Below are positions 6,576 to 12,841 of a DNA stretch of 12,841 bases, in pieces. The stretch is from the NCBI GenBank assembly GCA_958407465.1, contig CATYIV010000045.1:1-12841 (forward strand). Direction: 5' to 3'. This DNA is from an uncultured Collinsella sp. GTDB lineage: Bacteria > Actinomycetota > Coriobacteriia > Coriobacteriales > Coriobacteriaceae. Under the pieces are notes generated by a model. The model was not told the origin of the DNA. It was given only the letters and a program-made list of their open reading frames with translations, and did no database searches. A program made the position numbers and the translations under genes. Positions within the stretch are counted from its first letter, which is position 1. Every line of letters begins with the position of its first letter.

Positions 6576-6669
6576 ACTGTCCCCATGTGACGCTTTAGTG
6601 GCAAGGCTGTCCCCGTCAACTAGCCGTTTAAGAACGTCCCCAACGACTGCTCATTTAAGTCTGTCCCCA
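6576..6669. repeat. Four GTCCCC repeats
   Basis: GTCCCC occurs at 6579, 6609, 6636 and 6663, with periods of 30, 27 and 27 bp. Three copies are CTGTCCCC, the reverse complement of GGGGACAG in the 40-bp hairpin repeats at 3981 and 4352. The second and third units also share a TTTAAG end. They lie just beyond the rplX terminator. Confidence 0.7.
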
Positions 6670-6686
6670 ATGAGTAGGGATAGAAA

Positions 6687-6718
6687 AAAGGCCCGGGTGC
6701 CGTGGCATCCGGGCCTTT
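6687..6718 (-). terminator. Rho-independent terminator of the r-protein operon
   Basis: AAAGGCCCGG (6687-6696) pairs with CCGGGCCTTT (6709-6718), and the stem continues with a G-T and three to four more pairs to a short loop. On the minus strand it ends in T6. It starts 26 nt past the rplX stop and is strong enough to end the transcript there. Confidence 0.93.
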
Positions 6719-6744
6719 GCTAGCAACTTGATGTTGCGGGCAGC

Positions 6745-7050
6745 TTAGAACTTGTGGCCGCACTTCTTGCAGACGCGCAGCTTGTTCTTGCCGTCCTTCT
6801 CGTGACCGACGCGGGTAACCTTACCGCACTCGGGGCAAACGAGATTGACGTTGGAGGCGTCGATGGGAGCCTCCTGCGAAACGATGCCGCCCTGCTGGTT
6901 GGCAGCGTTGGGCTTGACGGCCTTCTTGACGACCGAAACGCCCTCGACAACGACCTTGTTCTCGGCGGGGAGAGCACGCAGGACAACGCCCTGCTTGCCG
7001 CGATCCTTACCAGAGAGAACCTGGACCTTATCGCCCTTCTTGATATACAT
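6745..7050 (-). CDS. rplX: 50S ribosomal protein L24
   Basis: This 101-residue protein carries the KOW motif at its N-terminus ([19 protein letters not shown], residues 3-21), which binds 23S rRNA near the polypeptide exit tunnel and helps start 50S assembly. The C-terminal part holds CPEC (72-75) and CKKC (94-97), a zinc-ribbon-like Cys4 arrangement found in many bacterial L24 proteins. GGGGAG lies just before the ATG, which is 13 nt after rplN. It is the last gene of the cluster: a terminator follows at once instead of the usual rplE. Confidence 0.98.
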   Translation of the reverse strand: MYIKKGDKVQVLSGKDRGKQGVVLRALPAENKVVVEGVSVVKKAVKPNAANQQGGIVSQEAPIDASNVNLVCPECGKVTRVGHEKDGKNKLRVCKKCGHKF

Positions 7051-7063
7051 ATATCTCCCCTAA

Positions 7064-7432
7064 CTACAGGGTCTCGGGAGCGAGCGAGACGATCTTCATG
7101 TACTTCTTGTCACGAAGCTCGCGAGCGACGGGCCCGAAGATACGGGTGCCGACGGGCGAACCATCGTTGTTGATGACAACGCAGGCGTTCTCATCAAAGC
7201 GAATGTAGGAGCCATCCTTGCGGCGGATCTCCTTAACGGTGCGAACGACGACGCAACGGACAACGTCCTTCTTCTTGACGTTGGCGCCAGGGGTAGCCTC
7301 CTGGACAGCACCGATGAACACATCGCCGATGCCTGCATAACGACGCTTGGAACCGCCAAGCACCTTGATGCAGCGAATCTTGCGAGCGCCGGAGTTGTCG
7401 GCGACGTTCAGCATGGTTTGCATCTGAATCAT
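7064..7432 (-). CDS. rplN: 50S ribosomal protein L14
   Basis: At 122 residues this has the canonical L14 length and start ([16 protein letters not shown]). [18 protein letters not shown] and the GVFIGAV-like and [13 protein letters not shown] segments are typical. L14 sits on the 50S subunit face and contributes to an intersubunit bridge with 16S rRNA. GGAGG lies about 10 nt before the ATG. A 118-nt structured gap separates it from rpsQ, whereas rplX follows 13 nt later. In E. coli the equivalent gap holds the spc promoter, so this may be a separate transcription start. Confidence 0.98.
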   Translation of the reverse strand: MIQMQTMLNVADNSGARKIRCIKVLGGSKRRYAGIGDVFIGAVQEATPGANVKKKDVVRCVVVRTVKEIRRKDGSYIRFDENACVVINNDGSPVGTRIFGPVARELRDKKYMKIVSLAPETL

Positions 7433-7457
7433 GGTAGATGTTCCTCCGAACTAAGAA

Positions 7458-7523
7458 CCGAAGAGAGGTGCGCAGCCTTTATACGGCCTGTGGTATGCAA
7501 GCCAGGCATACGCACATCTTCGG
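7458..7523 (-). promoter_or_regulatory. Structured RNA element (three-way junction) before rplN
   Basis: Outer stem P1 pairs 7458-7464 with 7517-7523 (7 bp) and 7468-7472 with 7511-7515 (5 bp), with GAG opposite A as a bulge. Inside it P2 pairs GTATGC (7493-7498) with GCATAC (7506-7511), sharing one base with P1. P3 pairs CAGCC (7473-7477) with GGC and TG (7485-7490), one C bulged. Almost no base is left unpaired at the junction. The element sits in the rpsQ-rplN gap, about 25 nt upstream of the rplN start. An autoregulatory leader is possible; no ligand can be assigned. Confidence 0.6.
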
Positions 7524-7550
7524 AAACGTACAAGTCGTAAGAGCGACTGC

Positions 7551-7811
7551 TTATTTAGCGCGCTCGACGACCTCGATGAGGCGCCAACGCTTCATCTTGG
7601 ACATAGGACGGGTCTCCATAACGCGGACGGTATCGCCCACGCCAGCCGTGCACTCCTCGTCGTGAGCGTGCAGCTTCTTGGAGCTGGTCATCATCTTGCC
7701 GTACTTGGGGTGACGCTTGCGCTCGGTGATGGTGACAACAATGGTCTTGGCACCGGAAACGGAGGTAACGACACCCGTACGGACCTTACGCGAGTTACGC
7801 GAATCAGTCAT
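7551..7811 (-). CDS. rpsQ: 30S ribosomal protein S17
   Basis: This 86-residue protein is a full-length S17, an OB-fold primary binder of 16S rRNA (5' domain). The core RKVRTGVVTSVSGAKTIVV, the central KRHPKYGKMMTSSKKLHAHDE and ETRPMSKMKRWRLIEVVERA are all characteristic. The ATG at 7811 has AAGGAGAG close upstream and lies 16 nt after the rpmC stop. A structured 118-nt gap follows before rplN. Confidence 0.98.
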   Translation of the reverse strand: MTDSRNSRKVRTGVVTSVSGAKTIVVTITERKRHPKYGKMMTSSKKLHAHDEECTAGVGDTVRVMETRPMSKMKRWRLIEVVERAK

Positions 7812-7827
7812 GTTCTCTCCTTAGGTC

Positions 7828-8043
7828 CTACTCGGCGACAGCGGACTTCTCCGCTGCGATCTCGCGGGCGCGCTGCTCCGTGAGGACGCGAGCGATGTCC
7901 TTCTTCACGGTGTTGACGCGAGCGGTGTTGTCCAGCTGGCTGGTGGCCATCTGGAAACGAAGGTTAAAGAGCTCGGCGCGCATTTCCTTCAGCTTCTCAA
8001 CGAGCTGAGCGTCCGAGAGCTCACGAATCTCTGCGGGCTTCAT
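7828..8043 (-). CDS. rpmC: 50S ribosomal protein L29
   Basis: The 71-residue protein begins [18 protein letters not shown], the usual L29 start, continues as a helical hairpin (ELFNLRFQMATSQLDNT, then KKDIARVLTEQRARE) and ends in a short Ala/Glu-rich tail. L29 lies by the peptide exit tunnel near L23 and contacts SRP and trigger factor. Its ATG overlaps the rplP stop by one base (TAATG), so it is probably translated by coupling with rplP. Confidence 0.97.
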   Translation of the reverse strand: MKPAEIRELSDAQLVEKLKEMRAELFNLRFQMATSQLDNTARVNTVKKDIARVLTEQRAREIAAEKSAVAE

Positions 8044-8546
8044 TAGTTCTCCTCCTTGGCGGCGGCGGCGTCCTCAGCAGCCCACTTGGCCTCGAGAGCG
8101 GCCTCCTCAGCCATCTCCTTCTCGATGCGCTGCTCAGCGTTCTTAGCAGCAACAATCTTGGTCTTGATGGGAAGCTTGTGCTGTGCAAGACGCAGAGCCT
8201 CGCGAGCGACCTCCTCGGGCACGCCCTTGACCTCGAACATGATGCGGCCGGGCTTGACGACGGCCACCCACTCCTCGGGGTTACCCTTACCAGAACCCAT
8301 GCGAGTCTCGGCAGGCTTCTTGGTGATGGGCTTATCGGGGAAGATCGTGATGTAGACACGACCGCCACGCTTCATGTAGCGGGTCATGGCAATACGAGCG
8401 GCCTCGATCTGACGGTTGGTGATCCAATGGGCCTCGAGAGCCTGGATACCAAACTCGCCGAAATGCAGCTCGGTATTACCCTTGGCCTGGCCCTTCATGG
8501 AGCCACGCTGCACCTTGCGGTGAAGAATACGCTTAGGGGCAAGCAC
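8043..8546 (-). CDS. rplP: 50S ribosomal protein L16 with acidic C-terminal tail
   Basis: L16 helps form the A-site tRNA-binding region of the 50S subunit. The core runs from [15 protein letters not shown] to [10 protein letters not shown] (about residue 132), with [16 protein letters not shown] and the [18 protein letters not shown] block. About 33 further residues follow, rich in Ala, Glu and Lys and probably helical; usual family length is 136-145, so this protein (167) is extended. The start is GTG at 8546, overlapping the rpsC TAG by one base, with GAGGAGGGG upstream. Codon use and the clean overlap with rpmC argue against a frameshift artefact. Confidence 0.97.
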   Translation of the reverse strand: MLAPKRILHRKVQRGSMKGQAKGNTELHFGEFGIQALEAHWITNRQIEAARIAMTRYMKRGGRVYITIFPDKPITKKPAETRMGSGKGNPEEWVAVVKPGRIMFEVKGVPEEVAREALRLAQHKLPIKTKIVAAKNAEQRIEKEMAEEAALEAKWAAEDAAAAKEEN

Positions 8547-9256
8547 TACTGACCCCTCCTCTCGGAGTTACGACGACGAGGACGGGAAGAGCCCTCGAGT
8601 GCAGGGTTGGGAACAGGCTGGCCCGGGAGCTTCTCGCCCAGGTAGATCCAGACCTTCACGCCGCAAGCGCCCATGGTGGTGCTGGCGACAGCCGTGCCGT
8701 AGTCGATCTTGGCGCGGAGGGTGTGCAGAGGCACGCGACCCTCGCGGTACCACTCACGACGGCCCATCTCGGCGCCGCCGAGACGACCGGAGCACTGGAT
8801 ACGGATGCCCTTAGCGCCGGCCTTGCGGGCGGACTGGACAGCCTTGCGCATAGCGCGACGGAAGGCAACGCGGCCCTCGAGCTGCTCGGCGATAGACTGA
8901 GCAACGAGGTTGGCGTCGAGCTCGGGGCGCTTGATCTCGACAACGTCGACGGAGAGCTGGCCCTTGGAGACGCCAGCGACCTTCTCGAGCTCGGTGCGGA
9001 GGGTATCGATCTCGGCACCCTTCTTACCGATGACAACGCCGGGGCGAGCGGTGAGGATGATGACCTTCACCTTGTCGCCAGCGCGCTCGATCTCGACGCG
9101 GGAGACAGCTGCGCGGGAAAGACGCTTCTCGAGGTACTTGCGGATCTCGAGATCGTTACCGAGGGTCTTAGCGTAATCCTTCTCTGCGAACCAGCGGGAG
9201 CGCCAGTTCTCGGTGATGCCAAGACGGAAGCCGGTGGGGTAGACTTTCTGACCCAT
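8546..9256 (-). CDS. rpsC: 30S ribosomal protein S3
   Basis: At 236 residues this is a full-length S3, which lies at the mRNA entry channel and has mRNA-unwinding activity with S4 and S5. It opens [15 protein letters not shown]. The KH domain shows VVIGKKG with the GxxG loop at G77-G80, and the C-terminal domain carries [27 protein letters not shown] sequence and YLGEKLPG. The tail is Arg-rich. Its ATG lies 6 nt after rplV, and its TAG overlaps the rplP GTG by one base. Confidence 0.98.
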   Translation of the reverse strand: MGQKVYPTGFRLGITENWRSRWFAEKDYAKTLGNDLEIRKYLEKRLSRAAVSRVEIERAGDKVKVIILTARPGVVIGKKGAEIDTLRTELEKVAGVSKGQLSVDVVEIKRPELDANLVAQSIAEQLEGRVAFRRAMRKAVQSARKAGAKGIRIQCSGRLGGAEMGRREWYREGRVPLHTLRAKIDYGTAVASTTMGACGVKVWIYLGEKLPGQPVPNPALEGSSRPRRRNSERRGQ

Positions 9257-9262
9257 ACAGCT

Positions 9263-9634
9263 TTACGCCTCCTTTCGAGGAGCAACGACGACGGTGATGT
9301 GGGAAGTACGCTTCAGAATGCGAGAAGCGGAACCCTTGGCGCGGGGACGGATGCGCTTAAGCGTCGGACCCTCGTCAACATAGGCAGCGGCGACAACCAG
9401 GTTGTCGGCACGCAGACCGTTGTTGTTCTCGGCGTTCGCAACGGCGGAACGGAGAACCTTCTCGACATCCACGGCGACGGCGCGGTCGCAGAAGTGGAGG
9501 ATGTCGAAGGCCTGAGCGACAGGCTTGCGGCGGATCAGATCGACCACCAGGCGGGCCTTGCTGGGGGAAACACGCACGTACTTAGCGACGGCGCGAACCT
9601 CGGTGGCCTCAGTTTCAATAGACTTAGTTGCCAT
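9263..9634 (-). CDS. rplV: 50S ribosomal protein L22
   Basis: The 123-residue protein has the L22 core [20 protein letters not shown] (residues 17-36), followed by [12 protein letters not shown], and the loop-bearing [18 protein letters not shown] segment. The loop reaches into the exit tunnel, where it affects macrolide binding and stalling peptides. No unusual insertion is seen in the loop. It lies 14 nt after rpsS and 6 nt before rpsC. Confidence 0.98.
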   Translation of the reverse strand: MATKSIETEATEVRAVAKYVRVSPSKARLVVDLIRRKPVAQAFDILHFCDRAVAVDVEKVLRSAVANAENNNGLRADNLVVAAAYVDEGPTLKRIRPRAKGSASRILKRTSHITVVVAPRKEA

Positions 9635-9648
9635 TTACGGTTAACCCC

Positions 9649-9909
9649 CTATTTGGCCTTGTGGCCACGGAACGTACGAGTCGGCGCGAACTCGCCGAGC
9701 TTGTGACCAACCATGGACTCGGTAACATACACGGGCACATGCTTGCGGCCGTCGTGGACGGCGATGGTGTGACCAACCATCTCGGGGAAGATGGTGGACG
9801 CGCGGGACCAGGTCTTCACGACGTCCTTCTTGCCAGCCTCGTTCATCGCGGTGATACGCGAGAGAAGGCGAGTCTCCACGAACGGGCCCTTTTTGAGACT
9901 TCTGCTCAT
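9649..9909 (-). CDS. rpsS: 30S ribosomal protein S19
   Basis: This 86-residue S19 begins [12 protein letters not shown], with [22 protein letters not shown] in the middle and [18 protein letters not shown] at the end, all invariant family segments. S19 sits in the 30S head with S13 and contacts the 50S subunit. The ATG at 9909 has GGAGAAAG upstream and lies 32 nt after the rplB stop; rplV follows after 14 nt. Confidence 0.98.
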   Translation of the reverse strand: MSRSLKKGPFVETRLLSRITAMNEAGKKDVVKTWSRASTIFPEMVGHTIAVHDGRKHVPVYVTESMVGHKLGEFAPTRTFRGHKAK

Positions 9910-9941
9910 AAGTGCTTTCTCCTAAAACTCGGTATCCGAAA

Positions 9942-10772
9942 TTACTTCTTACGGCGACGAATGATGTGCTGGTTCGAGACCTTCTTCTTCTTGCGCGTAC
10001 GAAGGCCCTTCGTCGGCTTACCCCAGGGGGTAACGGAGGGACGACCAGAAGTGTGGTTCTTGCCCTCGCCACCGCCGTGCGGGTGGTCGACAGGGTTCAT
10101 GACGGTACCGCGGACGGTCGGGCGCACGTTCATGTGACGCTTACGGCCGGCCTTGCCGATGACGATGTTGGAGTGATCGGCGTTGCCGACCTCACCGACG
10201 GTGGCGCGGCAGGTAACGAGGATGCGGCGCATCTCGGAGGAAGGCATACGGACGATAGCGTACTTGCCCTCCTTACCCATCAGCTGGCAGGAGTTACCGG
10301 CGGAACGGGCGATAGCAGCGCCCTTGCCCGGCTGGAACTCGACGGCGTGGATGAGCGTACCGACGGGAATGTCGGCGAGGGGCAGAGCGTTGCCCGGCTT
10401 GATGTCGGCGTCAGAACCGGACATGATGGTCTGACCGACCTCGAGGCCCTTGGGGGCCAGGATGTAGCGCTTCTCACCGTCAGCGTAGTGCAGCAGAGCG
10501 ATACGAGCGGAACGGTTCGGATCGTACTCGATCGTGGCAACCTTGGCGGGCACGCCGTCCTTGTTGCGCTTGAAGTCGATCACGCGGTAACGACGCTTCA
10601 CGCCGCCGCCCTGGTGGCGGGTGGTGATGCGGCCGTTGTTGTTACGACCGGCCTTCTTGGGCAGGGGCTCGAGAAGAGACTTCTCGGGCTTGGTGCAGGT
10701 GATCTCGGAGAAATCGGAGATCGTCTGCCAACGCCTACCAGCGGAGGTCGGCTTAAGGTGCTTTACAGCCAT
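9942..10772 (-). CDS. rplB: 50S ribosomal protein L2
   Basis: L2 (276 residues from this start) is needed for subunit association and peptidyl-transferase activity. The start [14 protein letters not shown] matches the family and is preceded by AAAGGGATT, so the open frame upstream to 10847 is not used. The middle has [17 protein letters not shown], and the C-terminal part has [14 protein letters not shown], containing the conserved peptidyl-transferase-centre histidine, then [13 protein letters not shown] 179-nt structured gap separates it from rplW, unlike the short gap usual between these genes. Confidence 0.98.
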   Translation of the reverse strand: MAVKHLKPTSAGRRWQTISDFSEITCTKPEKSLLEPLPKKAGRNNNGRITTRHQGGGVKRRYRVIDFKRNKDGVPAKVATIEYDPNRSARIALLHYADGEKRYILAPKGLEVGQTIMSGSDADIKPGNALPLADIPVGTLIHAVEFQPGKGAAIARSAGNSCQLMGKEGKYAIVRMPSSEMRRILVTCRATVGEVGNADHSNIVIGKAGRKRHMNVRPTVRGTVMNPVDHPHGGGEGKNHTSGRPSVTPWGKPTKGLRTRKKKKVSNQHIIRRRKK

Positions 10773-10775
10773 TAC

Positions 10776-10820
10776 AATCCCTTTCAATAGGAATCCGTTA
10801 GCCATCGCAGACAGGGATTC
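10776..10820 (-). promoter_or_regulatory. Alternative pairing around the rplB ribosome-binding site
   Basis: On the minus strand GAATCCC (10814-10820) can pair either with GGATTC (10791-10796) or with GGGATT (10776-10781), which is part of the rplB ribosome-binding site. The two pairings exclude each other, as in an RBS-sequestering switch. A small stem, CGAGG with CCTCG (10820-10834), competes at the edge. This is by-eye pairing only. Confidence 0.35.
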
Positions 10821-10848
10821 GAGGTTCTGCCTCGGGTGCGATGACACC

Positions 10849-10889
10849 GGACGTATACACGGTTCCGGGCGTGTCCATTTTATACGTCC
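10849..10889 (-). promoter_or_regulatory. Long hairpin upstream of rplB sharing a motif with rplC leader
   Basis: GGACGTAT (10849-10856) pairs perfectly with ATACGTCC (10882-10889). Inside, ACACG (10857-10861) pairs with CGTGT (10870-10874) around an 8-nt loop, with seven bases (10875-10881) bulged on one side. Bases 10853-10878 match 12718-12743 in the rplC leader at 23 of 26 positions. TATAAA on the minus strand (10879-10884) could be a -10 element, but no good -35 is seen. Confidence 0.55.
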
Positions 10890-10897
10890 AAAACCTT

Positions 10898-10933
10898 GAG
10901 CTCTCGCCTCCCCTATTTGGGAGGCATGAGCTC
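10898..10933 (-). promoter_or_regulatory. Strong hairpin in the rplW-rplB gap (attenuator-like)
   Basis: GAGCTC (10898-10903) pairs with GAGCTC (10928-10933), and GCCTCCC (10906-10912) with GGGAGGC (10919-10925), separated by a 2x2 internal loop; the terminal loop is 6 nt. On the minus strand it is followed by AAGGTTTT, a poor T-tract. It begins about 20 nt after the rplW stop, so it may be a weak terminator, attenuator or processing site. Confidence 0.55.
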
Positions 10934-10951
10934 ACTCAACAGCAGCGAGTC

Positions 10952-11239
10952 TTAGGCCTGGTTGCCAAAGACCTCGATGGTGTCGCCCTCGGCCAGCGTG
11001 ACGATGGCCTTCTTCCAAGAACGGGTCTTGCCGGCGACATAGCGCACGCGCTTGGTCTTGGGCTTGACCGTCAGGGTGTTCACGCGAACGACCTTGACGC
11101 CGAAGATCTCCTCGACAGCGTCCTTGATCTGATACTTGTTAGCATCCTTGGCGACCTCGAACGTGTACTTGTTCAGCTCCATGCCGGAGAAGGAACGCTC
11201 GGACACGATCGGACGGATGATGATCTCGTGGGCGGTCAT
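10952..11239 (-). CDS. rplW: 50S ribosomal protein L23
   Basis: The 95-residue protein has the L23 pattern: IIIRPIVSERS at the start, NKYTFEVAKDANKYQIKDAVEEIFGVKV in the middle and KKAIVTLAEGDTIEVF at the end. L23 sits at the exit tunnel and is the docking site for trigger factor and SRP. Its ATG immediately abuts the rplD TAA with no spacer, so the two are translationally coupled. Its stop is followed by a structured 179-nt gap before rplB. Confidence 0.98.
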   Translation of the reverse strand: MTAHEIIIRPIVSERSFSGMELNKYTFEVAKDANKYQIKDAVEEIFGVKVVRVNTLTVKPKTKRVRYVAGKTRSWKKAIVTLAEGDTIEVFGNQA

Positions 11240-11866
11240 TTATGCAAGCACCTCCCCGAAGTGAGCGGCGATGTCGGCGGGCATCAGCACAGCGTTGTTG
11301 TTAACGAGATCGTAGGTGTTGGCCTCGTCAGCGGTGATGATGAACGTCTTGGGAATGTTGCGGAACGACAGGTAGGCGTTGACGTCCTCATCGCGAACGA
11401 TGATGGTCAGACGCTTGCCCTCAAGACCGAGAGCCTTGAGCATGGCGACGGCAGCCTTGGTGGAAGGCTTCTCGAAGCCGTAGTCGTCGACGAGCACGAG
11501 CTCGCCATCGGCCAGCTTGGCGGACAGCGCGGAGCGCATAGCCAGCTTGACCTCCTTGTTGTTCATACGCTTAGCGTAGGAACGGGGCTTGGGGGCGAAG
11601 ACGACGCCACCGTGACGCCACTGGGCAGCACGGATGGAACCCTGGCGGGCACGGCCGGTGCCCTTCTGACGCCAAGGCTTCTTGCCGCCACCGGAAACCT
11701 CAGAGCGACCCTTAGCAGACTGGGTGCCCTGACGCCAAGAGGCCATCTGGCACTTGACGATGTGGTGCATAACGTGGATGTTCGGCTCGATGCCGTACAC
11801 CTCAGCGGCGAGCTCGGCCTCGGCGACCTTCTTGCCCTCGCTGTTCTTTACTTCAAACTTTGCCAT
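11240..11866 (-). CDS. rplD: 50S ribosomal protein L4
   Basis: At 208 residues this is a standard L4, whose extended loop (GGGKKPWRQKGTGRARQGSIRAAQWRHGG region) lines the exit tunnel near L22. The globular part includes ALSAKLADGELVLVDDY and RNIPKTFIITADEANTYDLVNNNAVL. In E. coli L4 is the autogenous repressor of the S10 operon, acting on its leader RNA; whether it acts on the leaders seen here is unknown. It lies 46 nt after rplC and abuts rplW. Confidence 0.98.
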   Translation of the reverse strand: MAKFEVKNSEGKKVAEAELAAEVYGIEPNIHVMHHIVKCQMASWRQGTQSAKGRSEVSGGGKKPWRQKGTGRARQGSIRAAQWRHGGVVFAPKPRSYAKRMNNKEVKLAMRSALSAKLADGELVLVDDYGFEKPSTKAAVAMLKALGLEGKRLTIIVRDEDVNAYLSFRNIPKTFIITADEANTYDLVNNNAVLMPADIAAHFGEVLA

Positions 11867-11912
11867 TTAAGTGTTCTCCTTGGTATGACGCTGGGCTAAA
11901 TGGGCTGGGCCC

Positions 11913-12533
11913 TTAGGCCATACGGATGGCGACGAGACCATTCTTGGCACCCGGGACAGCGCCCTTGACCAAGATGAGGTTCTGCTCGGCATCGATGCGG
12001 ACAACGGAAAGGTTCTTGACGGTAACGCGCTCGTTACCCATGTGACCGGCCATCTTGACGCCCTTGAGGACGCGCGCAGGATAGGCGCACTGACCGATAG
12101 AACCGGGGTGACGCTGGAAGTGAGAACCATGCGTCATAGGACCGCGGCGCTGACCCCAGCGCTTGATGCGACCCTGGAAGCCCTTACCCTTGGAGGTACC
12201 GATGACGTCGACCTTCTCGACATCAGCGAAATCAGCGACGGTGACGACCTCGCCGACCTTGTGCTCCTCGCCGTTCTCGACGCGGACCTCACGAAGGAAG
12301 CGGACAGGCTCGACGCCAGCCTTGGCGAAGTGACCAGCCATGGGCTTGTTCACGTTCTTGGCCTTGATGTCGCCGAAACCGATCTGGACGGCGTCATAGC
12401 CGTCGGTTGCCTGAGTTTTAACCTGCGAGACAGCGCAGGGGCCAGCCTGGATGACCGTGACGGGAACGACGTTGTCGTCCTCGTCCCAAACCTGGGTCAT
12501 GCCAATCTTGCGGCCGAGAATCATGCTGATCAA
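11913..12533 (-). CDS. rplC: 50S ribosomal protein L3
   Basis: This L3 (206 residues from TTG at 12533) is a primary 23S rRNA binder near the peptidyl-transferase centre. [41 protein letters not shown] and [26 protein letters not shown] are family signatures. Two starts compete: TTG at 12533 (MISMILG, the same offset as the four-residue start of many L3 proteins, with GGGA 7 nt upstream) and ATG at 12524 (203 residues, without a well-spaced ribosome-binding site). It is the first gene of the visible cluster; the usual rpsJ is not directly upstream. Confidence 0.96.
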   Translation of the reverse strand: MISMILGRKIGMTQVWDEDDNVVPVTVIQAGPCAVSQVKTQATDGYDAVQIGFGDIKAKNVNKPMAGHFAKAGVEPVRFLREVRVENGEEHKVGEVVTVADFADVEKVDVIGTSKGKGFQGRIKRWGQRRGPMTHGSHFQRHPGSIGQCAYPARVLKGVKMAGHMGNERVTVKNLSVVRIDAEQNLILVKGAVPGAKNGLVAIRMA

Positions 12534-12540
12534 GATATGA

Positions 12541-12591
12541 TCCCAACTCTCGCGTGGTCTTGGGACAATGCGTACACCACCGAGCGTACGC
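12541..12591 (-). promoter_or_regulatory. Two hairpins just upstream of rplC
   Basis: TCCCAA (12541-12546) pairs with TTGGGA (12560-12565) around a 13-nt loop. GCGTAC (12570-12575) pairs with GTACGC (12586-12591) around a 10-nt loop. The first ends 7 nt from the TTG start, and its inner GGGA is the only ribosome-binding-like sequence for that start, so folding could hide it. Regulation by an r-protein is an inference. Confidence 0.45.
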
Positions 12592-12717
12592 CCCTAGAGG
12601 ACCACTACTTACACGACGTGCTCCCCAGCCTTGTATTTCGCCCGGACTACCTGACAACCCTATTAAGCAGGCATTTTGTCCAGCCAGAATACTCCCCTGG
12701 TTACACACAGCTGTTTA

Positions 12718-12743
12718 GTATACACGGCTGCGGGCGTATCCAT
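12718..12743 (-). repeat. 26-nt motif shared with the rplB leader
   Basis: This stretch matches 10853-10878 at 23 of 26 positions. On the minus strand both can form ATACG or ACACG paired with CGTGT around an 8-nt loop; one of the changes is a pairing-preserving C-G to U-G swap. One end overlaps the -10-like TATACT. Confidence 0.6.
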
Positions 12744-12841
12744 CGAGATTCATATTTCACTCACATTGTTTACGCAGGTAAAGTGCGTGGCACGTTCCCA
12801 GTGTGCGGCGGAGGGGGCGGGCCTGAGACATATTAAGGTTG

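Larger units (their letters stand above)
6244..6744. other. Intergenic region upstream of the oxidoreductase operon
   Basis: This 501-bp gap has no convincing gene; the open frame at 6368-6571 has no family resemblance or ribosome-binding site. It holds an AT-rich block (about 6262-6370) likely to contain the oxidoreductase promoter, a GCGC-rich palindromic area (6372-6425), a featureless stretch (about 6430-6535), a short CCGGCAC...GGGAC direct repeat (6539 and 6561), the GTCCCC repeats and the rplX terminator. I could not place -35/-10 boxes with confidence. Confidence 0.6.
12534..12841 (-). other. Long non-coding leader region upstream of rplC
   Basis: No gene, and in particular no rpsJ, is readable in these 308 nt. 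The stretch carries the 26-nt motif shared with the rplB leader and two hairpins close to rplC. Two weak promoter candidates lie on the minus strand: TATACT (12717-12722), lacking a good -35, and TTGTCA (12652-12657) with TACAAG (12630-12635) at 16-nt spacing. The open frames seen here resemble no protein family. Confidence 0.6.

Noticed and set aside
8723..9706. 327-codon plus-strand open frame over rpsC-rplV-rpsS
   Set aside because: This is a shadow of three intact ribosomal protein genes with no motif of its own. The similar long frames at 9912-10790, 10841-11899 and 12042-12836 are rejected for the same reason.
10773..10847. N-terminal extension of L2 to 10847
   Set aside because: L2 proteins start at the MAVK-type sequence, AAAGGGATT precedes that ATG, and the upstream bases form leader structures.
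12418..12708. Minus-strand frame at the expected rpsJ position
   Set aside because: The translation has no S10 motif and overlaps the rplC coding region in another frame, so it does not stand in for rpsJ.

Overview
The window is a G+C-rich bacterial chromosome segment. The r-protein sequences, an L24 with a Cys4 zinc-ribbon tail, the gene neighbours and GGGGACAG-type intergenic repeats suggest a Coriobacteriia member, probably Collinsella. This assignment is recalled, not searched.

Layout. Positions 134-511 (minus) encode a RidA-type deaminase with a bidirectional terminator behind it (70-103). A divergent intergenic stretch follows. It ends in a possible 39-codon ORF whose stop overlaps the start of a U32-family protein (811-3306, plus; RlhA/DUF3656-like). 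A small RluA-type pseudouridine synthase (3322-3981, plus) follows 15 nt later, so this pair looks like an RNA-modification operon. From the other side, a two-gene minus-strand operon (Gfo/Idh/MocA oxidoreductase 5161-6243, DeoR-type regulator 4411-5157) converges on it. The 430-bp convergent gap holds an ordered repeat island: two near-identical 40-bp hairpin repeats flank three palindromic units, in which a 16-bp motif alternates orientation every ~40 bp, plus a strong bidirectional terminator.

Positions 6745-12533 (minus) carry a ribosomal-protein cluster in the transcription order rplC, rplD, rplW, rplB, rpsS, rplV, rpsC, rplP, rpmC, rpsQ, rplN, rplX. Two things depart from the textbook S10-spc layout. 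There is no rpsJ in the 308 nt upstream of rplC. A strong terminator (6687-6718) follows rplX directly, so the usual rplE-rpsN-rpsH continuation is absent here. Inside the cluster, spacing is tight except at two gaps: rplW-rplB (179 nt) and rpsQ-rplN (118 nt). Both contain substantial RNA-structure potential. The rplW-rplB gap shares a 26-nt motif (23 identities) with the rplC leader, and the rpsQ-rplN gap folds on paper into a compact three-way junction. These look like internal regulatory leaders that split the cluster into rplC-D-W, rplB-to-rpsQ and rplN-X segments.

The 500-bp gap between the oxidoreductase operon and the rplX terminator holds a palindromic GCGC-rich candidate operator and a run of GTCCCC repeats related to the 40-bp hairpin repeats. 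The genes are ordinary; the intergenic structure is the unusual part of this window.
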